Source: Streptomyces sp. SS1-1 (lineage in GTDB: Bacteria > Actinomycetota > Actinomycetes > Streptomycetales > Streptomycetaceae). From it: a stretch of DNA of 64,000 nt. The stretch covers positions 6,860,501-6,924,500 of the forward strand of contig NZ_WBXN01000004.1 of assembly GCF_008973465.1 (NCBI RefSeq), in the 5' to 3' direction. The position numbers and the translations under genes were made by a program. Shown here piece by piece: positions 1 to 7,159 of the stretch (its first letter is position 1; each line of letters begins with the position of its first letter). The notes under the pieces are model-generated. The model had not been told where the DNA came from. It made no database searches and saw only the letters and a program-made list of their open reading frames with translations.

Positions 1-683
1 GTGATGCGCCGGTCGCCCTTCGTCCAGTCCAGCCAGGGGGCGTCGGTCTGCGTGTTCACGTCGCCGATCGCCATGTTGTAGATGTACTTGCCGTCCTTGG
101 TGAAGATGTTCTCGTGCGGCTTGTCGCCGGTGGCGAACTTCCCCAGCTCCCTGCCCGTCTCGATGTCCAGCACGTGCACGGTGTTCGAGGTGGACGCGGA
201 GACGGCGACCCGCTTGCCGTCGGGGGAGACGGCCATGTGGTCGGCCCGGTAACCGGACACGGGGAAGCGCCAGTTGACGGCACCCGTGGCGAGGTCGAGG
301 GAGACCACGTCGGCGAAGCTCGGGCGGGAGACGACGACGGACCGGCCGTCCGGCGTGGAGTACATGTCGTCCACGAACTGGTCGTGTCCCTCGCCGACGC
401 TGTTGCGGATCACCATGAAGTAGATCCACTTGATGGGGTTGGCGTTGATCTCCGCCATCCGAGCGTCCTTGTCGGGGACGACGTCGATCCGGCCGATCTT
501 CGCGAAGTCGCCGGAGGACTTGATGACGTCGGCGGTGCCGTCCCAGTTGTTGCCGACGAACAGCACCTCCCGCAGTGCGGCGGGGGAGGGCTCGGCGGCG
601 GTGGCGGCGGTCGCGGGAGCGGCGGCCGTCAGGGCGAGGGCGGCGGCCACGGAGCACAGGTGCCTGGATCTGATGGCAGGCAT
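1..683 (-). CDS. Secreted beta-propeller (YVTN/quinoprotein-like) protein, C-terminus cut by window edge
   Basis: The reading frame starts at an ATG at 681-683 and stays open to base 1, so only about 227 N-terminal residues are visible. A Sec-type signal (residues 1 to about 30, MPAIRSRHL then an Ala-rich core) suggests export. The mature part shows repeated blade-like phrases such as SPDGKRVAVSAS, HVLDIETGRELGKF and TKDGKYIYNMAIGD, typical of YVTN/cytochrome-D1-like seven-bladed propellers. Enzyme activity cannot be assigned, because such propellers serve both as scaffolds and as quinoprotein-like enzymes. An AGGAAGAGAG ribosome site precedes the start. The gene is divergent from a TetR regulator, its likely controller, with an inverted repeat between the two. 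Confidence 0.75.
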   Translation of the reverse strand, partial: MPAIRSRHLCSVAAALALTAAAPATAATAAEPSPAALREVLFVGNNWDGTADVIKSSGDFAKIGRIDVVPDKDARMAEINANPIKWIYFMVIRNSVGEGHDQFVDDMYSTPDGRSVVVSRPSFADVVSLDLATGAVNWRFPVSGYRADHMAVSPDGKRVAVSASTSNTVHVLDIETGRELGKFATGDKPHENIFTKDGKYIYNMAIGDVNTQTDAPWLDWTKGDRRI

Positions 684-772
684 GACTGCTCTCTTCCTCT
701 TGAGGTGGAACGTCATGAGTGGGGCATGCCAAGAGCGGGCGTGAATCTGAACACCTTTGCTTTCAGAATCAA

Positions 773-788
773 CTTACTGAAAAGTAAG
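773..788. promoter_or_regulatory. Inverted repeat, candidate TetR operator
   Basis: CTTACT and AGTAAG arms (773-778, 783-788) flank a 4-nt spacer in an AT-rich patch between the divergent propeller gene and the TetR gene. The position and symmetry fit an operator serving both promoters. Binding by the neighbouring TetR is inferred. Confidence 0.45.
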
Positions 789-865
789 GAGGGGGCACCC
801 TTCTCCACAAGACTGCGTACACGACAAAATTGGTCCCCGGACCGGCGCGGCGGCGGGAGGACAGC

Positions 866-1528
866 GTGGCGGGCAGGCTCAAGGCGCCCACCGGCCGCTA
901 CGGCGGCAGGTCGGCCGCGGAACGACAGGCCGAGCGCCGACGGCGCTTCCTGGACGCGGCGCTCCAGCTGTTCGGCGACAGCCCCGGCTACCGGGGCACG
1001 ACCGTCGCCGCGCTCAGCATGGCGGCCGGACTGTCGACCCGTCAGTTCTACGAGGAGTTCCGCACGTTGGAGGACGTGCTGGCCGCGCTGCACCTCCAGG
1101 TCAACGGCTGGGCGGAGGAGGCGGTGCTCACCGCGGCCGCCGAGGCGGGACCGATGCCGCTCGCCGAGCGCGCCACCGCGATCTTCCGCGCCTACGCGGC
1201 CAACGTGACCGCGGACCCCCGCCGTATCCGCATCACCTTCGTGGAGATCATCGGTGTCAGCCCCCGGCTGGAGGAGCAGCGCCTGGCGCGCCGCGCCCGC
1301 TGGGTGGACCTGGTGTGCGCCGAGGTGGCGTCCGCCGTCGCCCGTGGCGAGGCCGCGCCCCGCGACTACCGCCTCGCGGTCACGGCGTTCATCGGCAGCG
1401 TCAACGGGCTGCTGCACGACTGGAGCGCGGGCTGGGTGGAGGCGACCCTCGACGAGGTCGTCGACGAACTGGTCCGCCTCCTGCTCGGCATCCTCCAGCC
1501 GGCCGGCCCCCGCCCCGCCGGACCCTGA
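866..1528 (+). CDS. TetR/AcrR family transcriptional regulator
   Basis: A 220-residue one-domain repressor. The N-terminal helix-turn-helix reads RRRFLDAALQLFGD, then TTVAALSMAAGLSTRQFYEEF, the usual TetR DNA-binding signature. The rest is a helical ligand domain with no recognisable ligand class. I chose the GTG at 866 because GGGAGG lies 5 nt upstream (855-860). A longer frame opens at a TTG at 830 but has no ribosome site. It is divergent from the secreted beta-propeller gene with about 180 nt between them, the arrangement of a local repressor. The effector is unknown. Confidence 0.85.
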   Translation: MAGRLKAPTGRYGGRSAAERQAERRRRFLDAALQLFGDSPGYRGTTVAALSMAAGLSTRQFYEEFRTLEDVLAALHLQVNGWAEEAVLTAAAEAGPMPLAERATAIFRAYAANVTADPRRIRITFVEIIGVSPRLEEQRLARRARWVDLVCAEVASAVARGEAAPRDYRLAVTAFIGSVNGLLHDWSAGWVEATLDEVVDELVRLLLGILQPAGPRPAGP

Positions 1529-1546
1529 GCGGCGGGAAACCCCGCC

Positions 1547-2104
1547 TCAGGACTGGTCGTACACCGGAAGGCCGGGCGCGTGGTGCGCGACGACGGCGGC
1601 GAACCGGTCGCGGTCGAGGCGCCACCCGTTCACCGCGCGGGACGACACCGCCACGCCGGGCGGCACCGGCACCAGCTGCCGCAGCACGGCATGGGCCGCA
1701 GGACCGTCACCGGCCAGCGGCGGGGCGCCCTCGCGCCGGGTGACGCCGACATAGCGCAGGGAGGACCCGCCGCCCGTCTGCTGCCGCCAGAACACGAACC
1801 CCGTGATGTCGCTCCACGGCACATGGACCGTCGTCGCCCCGTACCGGACGGGACTCCCGCCGAGCAGCACCCCGGTGCCGTCGACCCGGAACGCCACCTT
1901 GCGGCTCAGCGCCCCGAACGCCATGAAGAGCCCGCCCCCGCCGAACAGTGGCAGCCCCAGGATCCGCGCGAACAGCGGGATGTCCGGCAGGAGGAGGGCG
2001 GCGGTGAACACCGCGCACAGCGCGAGGATCCCCACCGTCCGCCGGTCCCACCCGTAGCGTGCCTCATACACCGGCGCTTCGTTGTCAGCCATGCACCGGA
2101 TCAT
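1547..2104 (-). CDS. Membrane protein with a PH-like domain, function unknown
   Basis: About 185 residues. Two adjacent hydrophobic segments (roughly residues 24-40 and 45-65, around LALCAVFTAALLLPDIPLF and LGLPLFGGGGLFMAFG) are followed by a beta-rich tail with phrases like HVPWSDITGFVFW, resembling the bacterial PH-type domain found after two TM helices in actinobacterial membrane proteins. No catalytic motif is visible. Two starts are possible, ATG at 2104 or ATG at 2092 (MADNEAP); neither has a strong ribosome site. It is convergent with the upstream TetR gene and separate from the oxidase pair that follows on the same strand. Confidence 0.6.
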   Translation of the reverse strand: MIRCMADNEAPVYEARYGWDRRTVGILALCAVFTAALLLPDIPLFARILGLPLFGGGGLFMAFGALSRKVAFRVDGTGVLLGGSPVRYGATTVHVPWSDITGFVFWRQQTGGGSSLRYVGVTRREGAPPLAGDGPAAHAVLRQLVPVPPGVAVSSRAVNGWRLDRDRFAAVVAHHAPGLPVYDQS

Positions 2105-2131
2105 GGCCAGGACGCGTCCCCGAGGGAACCC

Positions 2132-2473
2132 CTACCCGGCGACCGTGCCCGGAGCGAGACACAGGGCCAGGGCCGCGATCCCCGCGGCGCAGGCCAGCAG
2201 CCACGCCAGGACCAGCCGGCGCCGCAGCGCGCGGTAGGCCGCCTCGTACTCCTCGCGCAGCTCGCCGGCCCGCACCGCCGTGCGCTGCCAGGAGGCGCGG
2301 GCGAGCGTCAGGTACTCCTCCTCGAACCGGCGCTCCACCTCCTCGCGCTGCGCCCGTGTCAGCCAGTCCAGGGGCGCGCAGACGCGCTCGGCGGCCGTGC
2401 GGCCCTCCGCGCGGGTCGCGGCGAGCAGCAGGTGCCCCTCGATGTCGTTGAGGAACTCGTCCGTGACGCTCAC
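2132..2473 (-). CDS. Small single-TM protein translationally coupled to ctaD
   Basis: 113 residues, not recognised as a known family. Residues 1 to about 80 are charged and helical (ERRFEEEYLTLARASW, ELREEYEAAYRALRRR), and a single C-terminal TM segment follows (LVLAWLLACAAGIAALAL), giving a tail-anchored topology. Its GTG start overlaps the ctaD stop in a GTGA four-base overlap, so it is very probably translated from the same mRNA and coupled to oxidase subunit I. That suggests, without proving, an accessory or assembly role for this particular oxidase copy. Confidence 0.7.
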   Translation of the reverse strand: MSVTDEFLNDIEGHLLLAATRAEGRTAAERVCAPLDWLTRAQREEVERRFEEEYLTLARASWQRTAVRAGELREEYEAAYRALRRRLVLAWLLACAAGIAALALCLAPGTVAG

Positions 2474-4098
2474 AGCGCGGCCACCTCCCGCTCCGGCACC
2501 GCCGCGTGGTGCAGGTCGAACGCCGGGGACTCGGAGCGGATGCGCGGCAGGGTGACGAAGTTGTGGCGCGGCGGCGGGCAGGACGTCGCCCACTCCAGCG
2601 AACGGCCGTAGCCCCACGGGTCGTCGACGCCGACCGGCTTGCCGTACTTGGCGGTCTTCCAGACGTTGTAGAAGAACGGCAGGAACGACAGGCCCAGGAC
2701 GAAGGAGAAGATGGTCGAGAGGGTGTTCAGCGCGGTCAGGCCCTCCACCGCCAGGTAGTCCGGGATGCGCCGCTGCATGCCGTTCACCCCCAGCCAGTGC
2801 TGGACCAGGAACGTGCCGTGGAAGCCGATGAACAGCGTCCAGAAGGTGACCTTGCCCAGGCGCTCGTCGAGCATCCTGCCGGTGAACTTCGGCCACCAGA
2901 AGTGGAATCCGGCGAACATCGCGAAGACCACGGTCCCGAAGATGACGTAGTGGAAGTGCGCCACGACGAAGTAGGTGTCCGAGGTCGGGAAGTCCAGCGG
3001 GGGAGAGGCCAGCATGACGCCCGTGAGGCCGCCGAAGACGAACGTCAGGAGGAACCCGAAGGACCACAGCATGGGCGTCTCGAAACTCAGGGACCCGTTC
3101 CACATCGTTCCGATCCAGTTGAAGAACTTCACGCCGGTGGGGACGGCGATGAGGAACGTCATGAAGGAGAAGAACGGCAGGAGCACACCGCCGGTGACGT
3201 ACATGTGGTGCGCCCACACGGTCACGGACAGGCCCGCGATGGCGATGGTCGCCGCGATCAGGCCCATGTAGCCGAACATCGGCTTGCGGGAGAAGACCGG
3301 GATGACCTCACTGATGATGCCGAAGAACGGCAGCGCGATGATGTACACCTCCGGATGCCCGAAGAACCAGAACAGGTGTTGCCACAGCAACGCCCCGCCG
3401 TTGGCCGAGTCGAACACGTGGGCGCCGAACTTGCGGTCCGCCTCCAGTGCGAACAGCGCCGCCGCCAGCACCGGGAAGGCCAGCAGGACCAGCACCGCGG
3501 TCAGCAGCACGTTCCACACGAAGATCGGCATGCGGAACATGGTCATGCCCGGCGCGCGCATGCAGATGATCGTGGTGATGAAGTTGACCGAACCGAGGAT
3601 CGTGCCGAAGCCGGAGAAGGCCAGACCCATGATCCACATGTCGGCGCCGACACCCGGCGAGCGCACCGCGTCCGACAGCGGGCTGTAGGCGAACCAGCCG
3701 AAGTCGGCCGCGCCCTGCGGGGTCAGGAAGCCGCCCACCGCGATGAGCGAGCCGAACAGGTACAGCCAGTAGGCGAACATGTTCAGCCGCGGGAACGCCA
3801 CGTCCGGCGCGCCGATCTGCAGCGGCATGATCCAGTTCGCGAAGCCCGCGAACAGCGGCGTCGCGAACATCAGCAGCATGATCGTGCCGTGCATCGTGAA
3901 CGCCTGGTTGAACTGCTCGTTCGACATGATCTGCAGACCAGGTCGAGCCAGCTCGGCGCGCATGAGCAGCGCCATCACGCCACCGATCACGAAGAACGCG
4001 AACGACGTGACGAGGTACAGCGTCCCGATCGTCTTGTGGTCGGTCGTCGTCAGCCACCGCACGGCCCGGACGCCCCTGATGTCTCTGATCCTTTTCAC
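2470..4098 (-). CDS. ctaD: Cytochrome c oxidase subunit I (aa3-type), orphan copy
   Basis: Subunit I of the haem-copper oxidase, which reduces O2 to water and pumps protons in the cytoplasmic membrane. All metal ligands are visible: His70 in FTMHGTIMLL (haem a), His248 and Tyr252 in FGHPEVYIIALP (CuB and the cross-linked Tyr), His297-His298 in WAHHMYV (CuB), His382 and His384 in VAHFHYV (haems). From GTG 4098 the protein is 542 residues and starts right before the conserved WLTTTDHKTIGTLY, so it lacks the longer N-terminal extension usual in streptomycete CtaD. An upstream in-frame ATG at 4212 would run into the sigma-factor gene. No ctaC, ctaE or ctaF lies nearby, so it is probably a second copy using subunits encoded elsewhere. 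It is divergent from an ECF sigma gene. Confidence 0.95.
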   Translation of the reverse strand: MKRIRDIRGVRAVRWLTTTDHKTIGTLYLVTSFAFFVIGGVMALLMRAELARPGLQIMSNEQFNQAFTMHGTIMLLMFATPLFAGFANWIMPLQIGAPDVAFPRLNMFAYWLYLFGSLIAVGGFLTPQGAADFGWFAYSPLSDAVRSPGVGADMWIMGLAFSGFGTILGSVNFITTIICMRAPGMTMFRMPIFVWNVLLTAVLVLLAFPVLAAALFALEADRKFGAHVFDSANGGALLWQHLFWFFGHPEVYIIALPFFGIISEVIPVFSRKPMFGYMGLIAATIAIAGLSVTVWAHHMYVTGGVLLPFFSFMTFLIAVPTGVKFFNWIGTMWNGSLSFETPMLWSFGFLLTFVFGGLTGVMLASPPLDFPTSDTYFVVAHFHYVIFGTVVFAMFAGFHFWWPKFTGRMLDERLGKVTFWTLFIGFHGTFLVQHWLGVNGMQRRIPDYLAVEGLTALNTLSTIFSFVLGLSFLPFFYNVWKTAKYGKPVGVDDPWGYGRSLEWATSCPPPRHNFVTLPRIRSESPAFDLHHAAVPEREVAAL

Positions 4099-4169
4099 AC
4101 CCCGCCTGTGTCCGCGGGCGGCCCGCCCGTCACACTCGGCGGGGGCGACGAGAATCACCGAGGAGGGGT

Positions 4170-4208
4170 GTGACGATCCGGCGGGTGCCGGACACGTACG
4201 GAGCATGA
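4170..4208 (+). CDS. Candidate 12-residue upstream ORF coupled to the sigma-factor gene
   Basis: A GTG at 4170 directly follows a strong purine run (AGGAGGGG, 4161-4168). It opens a 13-codon frame (MTIRRVPDTYGA) whose TGA overlaps the sigma-factor ATG as ATGA. The sigma gene itself has only a weak CGGAG next to its ATG. The layout is what translational coupling through a leader ORF would look like. It is inferred only; a leaderless sigma transcript is the alternative. Confidence 0.4.
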   Translation: MTIRRVPDTYGA

Positions 4209-4753
4209 GCAACGACGAGATCTTCGCCGCTGCCTATCGCGAGCACTACTGGGCGGTCAGCCGCTACGTCGCGCGGCGACTGGACGGCCGGACGAGTGAG
4301 GTCGAGGAAGTGGTGGCGGAGGTGTTCACCGTCGCCTGGCGGCGCCGGGACGACCTCCCGGCCGCCCCGCTGCCCTGGCTGTACGGCGTGGCACGCAACT
4401 GCCTCGCCAACGCGGTACGCGGCTACGGGCGCCGGCGCCGGCTGGTCGACCGCCTCGGCAACGACGACGCGGCGCACGGCCGGCACATCGAGGCGGGCCC
4501 CGACGCCGAGCCGCCCGGCGCCTGGGTGCACGACGTGCTGGCCCGGCTGTCCCCGGCCGACCAGGAGGTGCTGCGCCTCGCGGCCTGGGAGGAGCTCGGC
4601 GTCGAGGAGATCGCCGTCGTCCTCGGCTGCGGCACGCGCGCCGCGTCGATGCGGCTGCACCGCGCCCGCCGCCGGCTGAAGGCCGAGATCGACCAGCTGT
4701 GCCCCGCCCTCACGACCGGTACGACAGCCACGAAGGAGCAGCAGCATGGCTGA
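4205..4753 (+). CDS. ECF-type RNA polymerase sigma factor
   Basis: 182 residues with the two ECF domains. Region 2 covers about residues 5-75 (FAAAYREHYWAVSRYVARRL, then EVFTVAWRRRDDLP and WLYGVARNCLANAVRG). Region 4 covers about 115-170 (LARLSPADQEVLRLAAWEEL, then EEIAVVLGCGTRAASMRLHRAR). It directs RNA polymerase to a stress- or signal-specific promoter set. It overlaps the next gene by 8 bp. That gene encodes a membrane protein of the kind found beside actinobacterial ECF factors, so the two probably form a sigma/regulator pair. The divergent ctaD could be a target, but I cannot see a defined ECF promoter there. Confidence 0.92.
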   Translation: MSNDEIFAAAYREHYWAVSRYVARRLDGRTSEVEEVVAEVFTVAWRRRDDLPAAPLPWLYGVARNCLANAVRGYGRRRRLVDRLGNDDAAHGRHIEAGPDAEPPGAWVHDVLARLSPADQEVLRLAAWEELGVEEIAVVLGCGTRAASMRLHRARRRLKAEIDQLCPALTTGTTATKEQQHG

Positions 4754-5744
4754 CGAACTCGACCTCCTGCGCGCCGCCGATCCGGTCCCCGCCGACCACC
4801 CCCGCCTCGGCGACGGGCCCCTCGACCAGCGGGCCGAACGCCTCCTCGCCGACCTGCGCCGCGAGCCGTCCGCCCGTCGCCGCGTCCGGTGGCCCCGGCT
4901 CGGCCCCGGTATCCGTCCCCGGCCGGCCTGGGCGCTGCTGGCCGCCGTCGTCACCGCCGTCACCCTCAGCCTCGTCGTCGGCGGCACCGCCACCACGCCC
5001 GCCCTGGCCGCGCCCCGCCCGCTCGTCGTCCGGGCCGACACCACCCCGGTGACGCTGACGGAGCTGGCGCGGCGGGCCCGCGCGGACGCCGCCGCCGGAG
5101 GCGAGGCCCTGCGCAAGGGCACCCATGTGCAGTCGTGGAGCCTCGCCATGAGCGAGGACAAGGCGCCGATCACGCTCCCCGAGGAGCGGATCGTGCGCTG
5201 GAAGCCCGACGGCAGCCACACCGAACTCGTGGTGGCGACCGACCCCACCCATCCGGGCCGGCCCGTGCTGCGCGACGACGCCGAGGGCCCCCGGCTCGTC
5301 GAGGACGGCCATGTCGTCAGCCGCCGCACCTACCCCCGCAGCTGGAGCGACGCCCCGCCCCAGTCCCCGCCGCCGCGTGACGCGACCCGGCTGCGGGCCT
5401 GGCTCCAGGAGGCCGCCTCCGAACCCGACGGGCTCGGCACCGGCCAGATCCTCGATGCCGTGGAACTGATGCTCGACAACTGGACGCTGGGCGCCCGCGA
5501 GTCCGCCGCGCTCGCCGAGCTGCTCGCCGGGACGGAGGGCCTGCGCCCGGCCGGCCGGGTCACCGACCGGCTCGGCCGGCCGGGGCTGGCGTACACGTAC
5601 GAGGAACGCGGCCTCGCCCACCTGCTGATCATGGACCCGCGCACCGGCGCGGTCCTCGGCCGCGAGACGACGTTCACCCGGGCCGACCCCACGTACGGGG
5701 TGCGGGCCGGGGACGTCATGGCGTACAGCGCCTGGATGCGCTGA
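4746..5744 (+). CDS. CU044_5270-like membrane protein, probable sigma-factor partner
   Basis: 332 residues. A basic cytoplasmic N-terminus of about 55 residues (LDLLRAADPVPADHPRL, LLADLRREPSARRR) is followed by one TM segment (AWALLAAVVTAVTLSLVVGG) and a large exported domain with PRSWSDAPPQSPPP and a C-terminal MDPRTGAVLGRE segment. This layout matches the CU044_5270 family, routinely encoded directly after ECF sigma genes in Actinobacteria. No zinc-binding anti-sigma motif is visible, so anti-sigma function is inferred from context. Its ATG lies inside the last codons of the sigma gene, implying translational coupling. Confidence 0.75.
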   Translation: MADELDLLRAADPVPADHPRLGDGPLDQRAERLLADLRREPSARRRVRWPRLGPGIRPRPAWALLAAVVTAVTLSLVVGGTATTPALAAPRPLVVRADTTPVTLTELARRARADAAAGGEALRKGTHVQSWSLAMSEDKAPITLPEERIVRWKPDGSHTELVVATDPTHPGRPVLRDDAEGPRLVEDGHVVSRRTYPRSWSDAPPQSPPPRDATRLRAWLQEAASEPDGLGTGQILDAVELMLDNWTLGARESAALAELLAGTEGLRPAGRVTDRLGRPGLAYTYEERGLAHLLIMDPRTGAVLGRETTFTRADPTYGVRAGDVMAYSAWMR

Positions 5745-5757
5745 CCGTGGCCGGCCG

Positions 5758-6861
5758 TCACGGGCTGCGCAGCCGGCGCTTGTCCTGCTCGTCCCACGTG
5801 GTGGTGTCGCGCGGCGTCGCGTACGGCTCCTCCTCCGGAGGATGCCCGCCGGCGATCGCGCGCTGCCGCACCGCCTCCGCGTCGAACTCCAGGCCGAGGA
5901 GGATCGCCAGGTTCCCGATCCACAGCCACACCAGGAAGACGATCACGCCGGCCATCGTGCCGTAGGTCTTGTTGTACGAGGCGAAGTTGGCGACGTACAC
6001 CGCGAAACCGCCCGAGGCGATCAGCCAGATCACCAGGGCCAGCGCGCTGCCCGGCGTGATCCAGCGGAAACCGCGCACCTTGGCGTTCGGGGAGGCCCAG
6101 TACAGCAGGGCGATCATGGTTGTGACGAGGACGGCCAGGACCGGCCACTTGGCGATGGCCCACACCGTCAGCGCGGTGTCCCCGATGCCCAGCGTGCTGC
6201 CGACCTCCTTGGCCAGCGACCCGGTGAAGACGACGATCAGGGCGCTGATCACGGCCAGCACCATCAGCGCCACCGTCACCCCGAGCCGTACCGGCAGCAC
6301 CTTCCAGACGGGACGGCCCTCCGGCATGTCGTAGACGGCGTTGGCCGTGCGGATGAACGCGGCGACATAGCCGGACGCCGACCACACGGCCAGCAGGATG
6401 CCGACGACGGCCATGATCGAGCCGAGGCCGCCGTTGCCCTGCAACTGCTCCACGGCACGGGTGAGGATGTCCCGGGCCGACCCGGGGGCCATCTTCTCGA
6501 TGTTCTCCATGACCTTGTCGGTGGCCGACCTGCCGACCAGTCCGAGCAGGGACACCAGCACCAGCAGGGCCGGGAAGAGCGACAGCACGCCGTAGTACGT
6601 CAGCGCCGCCGCGCGGTCGGTCAGCTCGTCGTCCTTGAACTCCCGCAGGGTGCCCTTCAGCGCCGCGAACCACGACCGCTTCGGCAGGTCGGTCGGCGAG
6701 TCCGGGGCGCGCCCCTCCACCTGAGGGTCCGGGCCGAACCGCTCCTGCGTCGTCTCCGCGCCGGTCTCCGGTCCCCGTGCCCGCCCGCCCTCACCCGAGT
6801 CCGCCCGTGCGCCGGGCCGGTCCTCGGGGTCCTCATGCCTGGATTTCAGTAGTCGCGTCAT
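5758..6861 (-). CDS. YihY/virulence factor BrkB family inner-membrane protein
   Basis: 367 residues. A charged, disordered N-terminus of about 80 residues precedes the YihY core: the signature DDELTDRAAALTYYGVLSLFPALL, then roughly six TM helices, ending in a conserved block around VANFASYNKTYGTMAGVIVF and LGLEFDAEAVRQRA. The family is widespread and of uncertain biochemical role; an old link to RNase BN activity was withdrawn. I chose ATG 6861 (MTRLLKSRHED), with GGAG a few bases upstream, over the longer frame to 6906. It is divergent from the alanine leader/AlaRS-like transcription unit, and its own regulation is not evident. Confidence 0.88.
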   Translation of the reverse strand: MTRLLKSRHEDPEDRPGARADSGEGGRARGPETGAETTQERFGPDPQVEGRAPDSPTDLPKRSWFAALKGTLREFKDDELTDRAAALTYYGVLSLFPALLVLVSLLGLVGRSATDKVMENIEKMAPGSARDILTRAVEQLQGNGGLGSIMAVVGILLAVWSASGYVAAFIRTANAVYDMPEGRPVWKVLPVRLGVTVALMVLAVISALIVVFTGSLAKEVGSTLGIGDTALTVWAIAKWPVLAVLVTTMIALLYWASPNAKVRGFRWITPGSALALVIWLIASGGFAVYVANFASYNKTYGTMAGVIVFLVWLWIGNLAILLGLEFDAEAVRQRAIAGGHPPEEEPYATPRDTTTWDEQDKRRLRSP

Positions 6862-6943
6862 GCGCTCCGGGTATCCGGCCCGGTCCGGATCACGCGCGCC
6901 CGGCAATCGGAATCACCCGGTTCGCCCGGTCGCCGAAAACCCG

Positions 6944-6972
6944 GTGACCAGCGGGTCGGCGACTGTTAGCGT
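6944..6972 (+). promoter_or_regulatory. Promoter of the alanine leader peptide and AlaRS-like gene
   Basis: GTGACC (6944-6949) and TAGCGT (6967-6972) are separated by 17 bp, a good match to the principal streptomycete promoter class. The expected start site, about 7-8 nt after the -10, falls at or next to the A of the leader ATG at 6980, so the leader mRNA is probably leaderless. Confidence 0.65.
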
Positions 6973-6979
6973 CGGGCCC

Positions 6980-7048
6980 ATGAAGGGCATCGGGCACCGA
7001 CACACCGCAGCCGCGCGAGCGACCGGCTCCCCGGCTGCCCGCGCCTGA
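6980..7048 (+). CDS. Alanine-rich leader peptide (attenuation sensor)
   Basis: A 22-residue ORF, MKGIGHRHTAAARATGSPAA followed by Arg-Ala and TGA. Seven of 22 residues are alanine, clustered at positions 10-14 and 19-22, and they use all four alanine codons (GCA, GCC, GCG, GCT), including two that are uncommon in such GC-rich DNA. It sits between a good promoter and a perfect terminator-like hairpin, just upstream of an alanyl-tRNA-synthetase-like gene. This is the arrangement of a classical amino-acid leader peptide: ribosomes stall on Ala codons when charged alanyl-tRNA is scarce. The ATG is at the predicted transcription start. Translation of this ORF is inferred. Confidence 0.7.
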   Translation: MKGIGHRHTAAARATGSPAARA

Positions 7049-7084
7049 TCCCACTCTTTACCGGCGGCCGGAAACGGCCGCCGG
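7007..7084 (+). promoter_or_regulatory. Transcription attenuator with mutually exclusive RNA hairpins
   Basis: Four segments can be paired by eye. Segment 1 (7007-7013, GCAGCCG, lying on the first Ala codons) pairs perfectly with segment 2 (7032-7038, CGGCTGC). Segment 2 (7031-7039) also pairs over 9 bp, with one G-U, with segment 3 (7063-7071). Segment 3 (7061-7070) pairs perfectly over 10 bp with segment 4 (7075-7084), closed by a GAAA tetraloop. Stalling on Ala codons would cover segment 1, favour 2:3 and prevent the 3:4 terminator, letting transcription reach the synthetase-like gene. The terminator has no strong U-run, as is usual in Streptomyces. Confidence 0.65.
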
Positions 7085-7159
7085 TGTGTGCCGCCCCTTT
7101 CCCGGTCGCGGCGCTCCTCGCGGCTCTTTCCGGTCCCCCCGACCGAAGGACCTTCCGCG

